A DNA stretch of 64,000 nucleotides from an uncultured Desulfobacteraceae bacterium (GTDB lineage Bacteria; Desulfobacterota; Desulfobacteria; Desulfobacterales; UBA5852): positions 1 to 64,000 of the forward strand of contig CAJXSL010000017.1 in NCBI GenBank assembly GCA_913060875.1. The letters are read 5' to 3'. The translations under genes were made by a program, and so were the position numbers. The notes beneath the pieces were generated by a model. That model had not been told where the DNA came from, made no database searches, and worked only from the letters and a program-made list of their open reading frames with translations. Positions 61,843 to 64,000 of this stretch are shown here, in pieces. Positions within the stretch are counted from its first letter, which is position 1, and each line of letters opens with the position of its first letter.

Positions 61843-63237
61843 CTAATTTTTAGAACCGGCAGCACGGGCCACCAGTTTCATTTTGTTCAGGATATTGTTC
61901 TTGATCCAGTGGCTATCCCACCATTCGACCGGATTCACAAAGGTATCATTGACCATGATGCCGAAATGCAGATGGTCGCCCACGGCCAGCCCTGTAGCAC
62001 CGGTGTTGCCGATAATGTCGTTTTTATTCACCCGATCACCCGCCGCGACCGCCATCGAACTCAAATGGGCGTATTGGCTGAACAGGCCAAATCCATGATC
62101 GATGACAACGACATTCCCATAGATACCCACCCGGCCGGCAAAGACCACCCGCCCATTGTTGGCCGCCGGAACGGGGGCCTGTTGCAGGGACGCCAGATCG
62201 GCCCCCAGATGAACCTGGCGATCGATCACGGCCCCTTTATAACGGTAGACCCGATGATCTGCGAAACGCGCACGATTGGCCGCTTTGGGCAACCTTGTAA
62301 AAGCACCGTCCCACATCATCTTCGGCACCGTTTGATGCCCCAGGCCAGTCAGGAGGACATAGTTGTCTTTGCGCATGTCGCGATTGACCGCCAGGAAAAC
62401 GTCCTTCGGGTCTGTTGCGGATTTTCCTTCCGCCGCCAAAAGCGGTTTCATTCGATCCTGAATGAAGGTGTCGGATATTTTCAGGACGTCCTGGCGGAAA
62501 GATTTCGACCGGATACGGCAGTGAAAGCCCATCTTGGTTTGATTGCCGGCCAGATCGGTCGCCGATGCCAGAACCGCCGTATCGGTGCCCTGGTTATAGG
62601 CCACCGCAAAAAAGGCGCACATGAGTTTGGGATCTTTGTCCCCCGCGGGATATCCCGGGTAAAAGTGGCCGCCCACCTCGACCCCGTGGCGCGTACAGGT
62701 CTCTGAAAGCCGGTAGACGACGACACCGCTACCGCCCTGGTTGACATAGTGCAGACGGCTGAGGACTTCGACTTGCGGTGCGCGGGTATCCACCACCATG
62801 GGCAGTTCCACGACCGCCAAGTTGCCATGCCACCAGTTGCGCCAGGAAAAATCGCGGACTTCGATACGCATCTGGGCTTCGCCGTCCTTCAGGGAAAGAC
62901 GCGCCGCGTCGATGGACACGGGAAGCTGATGGGCCATGATACCACTGCCGCCCCCTAACATGGACCCTTCAAATTGGAAGTCCTCCAAAAGGGTTTCATG
63001 TCCGTTCTGGGTCAGGGTGACGCGAATGCGCTGCAGACCGCGGCCGCGTTCGGAAATATCCAGCACGATGTCCCGCGGTGCGCCGATAAAAGGTTCCGTC
63101 ATGTTGTGGGTCACTTCCGGCGTACGGCCCTCCAGCCGCATGGCGACAAGGGTTCCCGCCCCAATCAAAGGTACGAGAAGCACCACCAGAAGTACCCAGC
63201 GAATTGTCGATTTCTGTTTCGATTTCACGCCGTTCAC
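61843..63237 (-). CDS. M23-family peptidoglycan endopeptidase, membrane-anchored
   Basis: The protein is 464 residues starting at GTG 63237. One N-terminal membrane helix (about 12-32) precedes a long beta-rich periplasmic region of about 300 residues. The C-terminal M23 (LytM) domain has HLGAD near 341, the zinc His and Asp, and HLHFG near 420, the second metal His, so the site looks active. It should cut peptide cross-bridges in the cell wall. The first two-thirds are unlike common LytM regulators. It is followed by the DUF39 gene 120 bp on. Confidence 0.87.
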   Translation of the reverse strand: MNGVKSKQKSTIRWVLLVVLLVPLIGAGTLVAMRLEGRTPEVTHNMTEPFIGAPRDIVLDISERGRGLQRIRVTLTQNGHETLLEDFQFEGSMLGGGSGIMAHQLPVSIDAARLSLKDGEAQMRIEVRDFSWRNWWHGNLAVVELPMVVDTRAPQVEVLSRLHYVNQGGSGVVVYRLSETCTRHGVEVGGHFYPGYPAGDKDPKLMCAFFAVAYNQGTDTAVLASATDLAGNQTKMGFHCRIRSKSFRQDVLKISDTFIQDRMKPLLAAEGKSATDPKDVFLAVNRDMRKDNYVLLTGLGHQTVPKMMWDGAFTRLPKAANRARFADHRVYRYKGAVIDRQVHLGADLASLQQAPVPAANNGRVVFAGRVGIYGNVVVIDHGFGLFSQYAHLSSMAVAAGDRVNKNDIIGNTGATGLAVGDHLHFGIMVNDTFVNPVEWWDSHWIKNNILNKMKLVARAAGSKN

Positions 63238-63375
63238 ACCATTCCAAGGTTAATTTTAAGGCGTTAAGCTAACAGGTAACGTATCGATAATCAAGGCAAA
63301 GTTTCGATTCTTGACTTTTAGCACCCCCCGGGGTAAAGGGAAGCTTCGATCGATTTTCGGCCCCTGACGAATGGG

Positions 63376-63397
63376 GGGAATGCCGCTGGGCATTCCC
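63376..63397. repeat. Perfect hairpin in the M23/lptC divergent region
   Basis: GGGAATGCC-GCTG-GGCATTCCC is a 9-bp perfect stem with a four-base loop. It is in the 290-bp gap between the M23 gene and lptC. No T-run follows on either strand. It would fold in the lptC leader, about 130 bp before its start. Confidence 0.5.
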
Positions 63398-63527
63398 TCG
63401 GGCAACGCATCTCACACCCCATTCGAAACCAAGCCCAACAAGGTCCAGCGAAGTTGCGGTCCCGTCTAAAAAGCACAGCGGGCCGGATATAGAAAACACC
63501 AGGCCGTATCGCCGGAAAAAAGGGGTC

Positions 63528-64000
63528 ATGTTACCCGCTAAAAAGCTATTGAAAACGATTCTGGTGATTGGCATCGCCCTGATTTTAGGCCTGCTGATCA
63601 CCGTTTTTTTGAAATACCGGGAATATTCCGATAACCCGGCCAAGCTGGTGGAAGCCATCCCGGAAGGTACGGACATCGCTCTTGATGACATCCAGCACAC
63701 CGCCGTAAAGGACGGCCGCAAGGAATGGAGCCTGAAGGCTGCTTCCGCCCGCTATAGCGACGATGCCAAAGAAGCCCGATTCGACGATGTGGAGGTCATT
63801 TTCTTTATGGAAAACGACCGCCAGGTGATGGTAAAAGGCCGCCAGGGAAGCTTGGATACCCAAACCAACAATATCGAAATCTCCGGTGATGTCATCGTCC
63901 GGGATGCGGATTACCAGCTTGAAGCACAAACACTCTTTTACGACCACGGCCAACGCAAGCTCAATGTGCCGGTGCCGGTAAAAATTTCGGGACAGGCCTT
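63528..64000 (+). CDS. lptC: LptC, LPS export protein, partial (cut by window end)
   Basis: The first 157 codons are present. The protein starts MLPAKKLLKTILVIGIALIL with an AAAAAGGGG site before it, has one membrane anchor (about 9-29), and then the LptC beta-jellyroll pattern: DIALDDIQHTAVKDGRKEWSLKAASARYSDDAKEARFDDVEVIFF, then GRQGSLDTQTNNIEISGDVIV. It bridges LPS from the LptB2FG extractor to LptA across the periplasm. The rest lies beyond the window. Confidence 0.92.
   Translation, partial: MLPAKKLLKTILVIGIALILGLLITVFLKYREYSDNPAKLVEAIPEGTDIALDDIQHTAVKDGRKEWSLKAASARYSDDAKEARFDDVEVIFFMENDRQVMVKGRQGSLDTQTNNIEISGDVIVRDADYQLEAQTLFYDHGQRKLNVPVPVKISGQA

Overview
The window is 64 kb of a bacterial chromosome with moderately high GC and dense, operon-style packing. 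The gene content points to a Gram-negative anaerobe of the Desulfobacterota, most like the Desulfosarcina/Desulfobacteraceae group (inference). Supporting genes are a four-subunit ferredoxin-dependent 2-oxoacid oxidoreductase, a DUF39 homocysteine-biosynthesis protein, a plant-type dihydrodipicolinate reductase, an LptC gene, many lipoproteins and a secretin-based pilus. No rRNA, tRNA, CRISPR array, phage or transposase gene was seen.

Layout. 1-8.0 kb: the start of a sigma-54 activator cut by the window edge, a small membrane protein, an OmpA-like lipoprotein and a TetR regulator, all leftward. Divergent from these are an MFS transporter, two lipoproteins (one thioredoxin-like) and an alpha/beta hydrolase, with a second, convergent hydrolase. 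8-16.4 kb: an M29 aminopeptidase, a single-domain response regulator, bifunctional nuclease, miaB and a DUF4911 protein leftward, then recJ, an unknown 139-aa protein and an RNase Z-like hydrolase rightward.

16.5-33.3 kb is the centrepiece: a 15-gene type IV pilus locus whose gene order matches the MSHA (mannose-sensitive hemagglutinin) class. It runs mshI (PilM-PilN fusion), J, K, L (secretin), M (ATPase with periplasmic LysM- and SPOR-like parts), E (extension ATPase with an apparent cyclic-di-GMP-binding N-terminus), G, a membrane-anchored sigma-54 activator, two paralogous major-type pilins behind a -24/-12 promoter, four minor-pilin-like proteins (H, I, J, K types) and a PilT-like ATPase. 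Sigma-70 and sigma-54 promoter candidates suggest that assembly machinery and pilins are controlled separately.

33.6-48.1 kb is mostly leftward housekeeping: guaB-dnaE, a divergent Sua5/YciO gene, and a long run from a P-loop ATPase through the four oxidoreductase subunits to hisC, cmk, rpsA and sppA. 48.6-55.9 kb runs mostly rightward: a NamZ-like (DUF1343) protein, plsB, a fused MurU-AmgK-like protein and dapB. NamZ, MurU/AmgK and a distant M23 peptidase suggest cell-wall turnover and MurNAc salvage. 56.0-63.2 kb is a leftward series M23 peptidase, DUF39, thpR, recA, alaS; the window ends inside lptC.

Two diverged copies (189 and 209 bp) of one gene-less element with terminal inverted repeats and apparent 6-bp target duplications lie at about 10.0 and 48.4 kb. 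They look like a miniature inverted-repeat transposable element.
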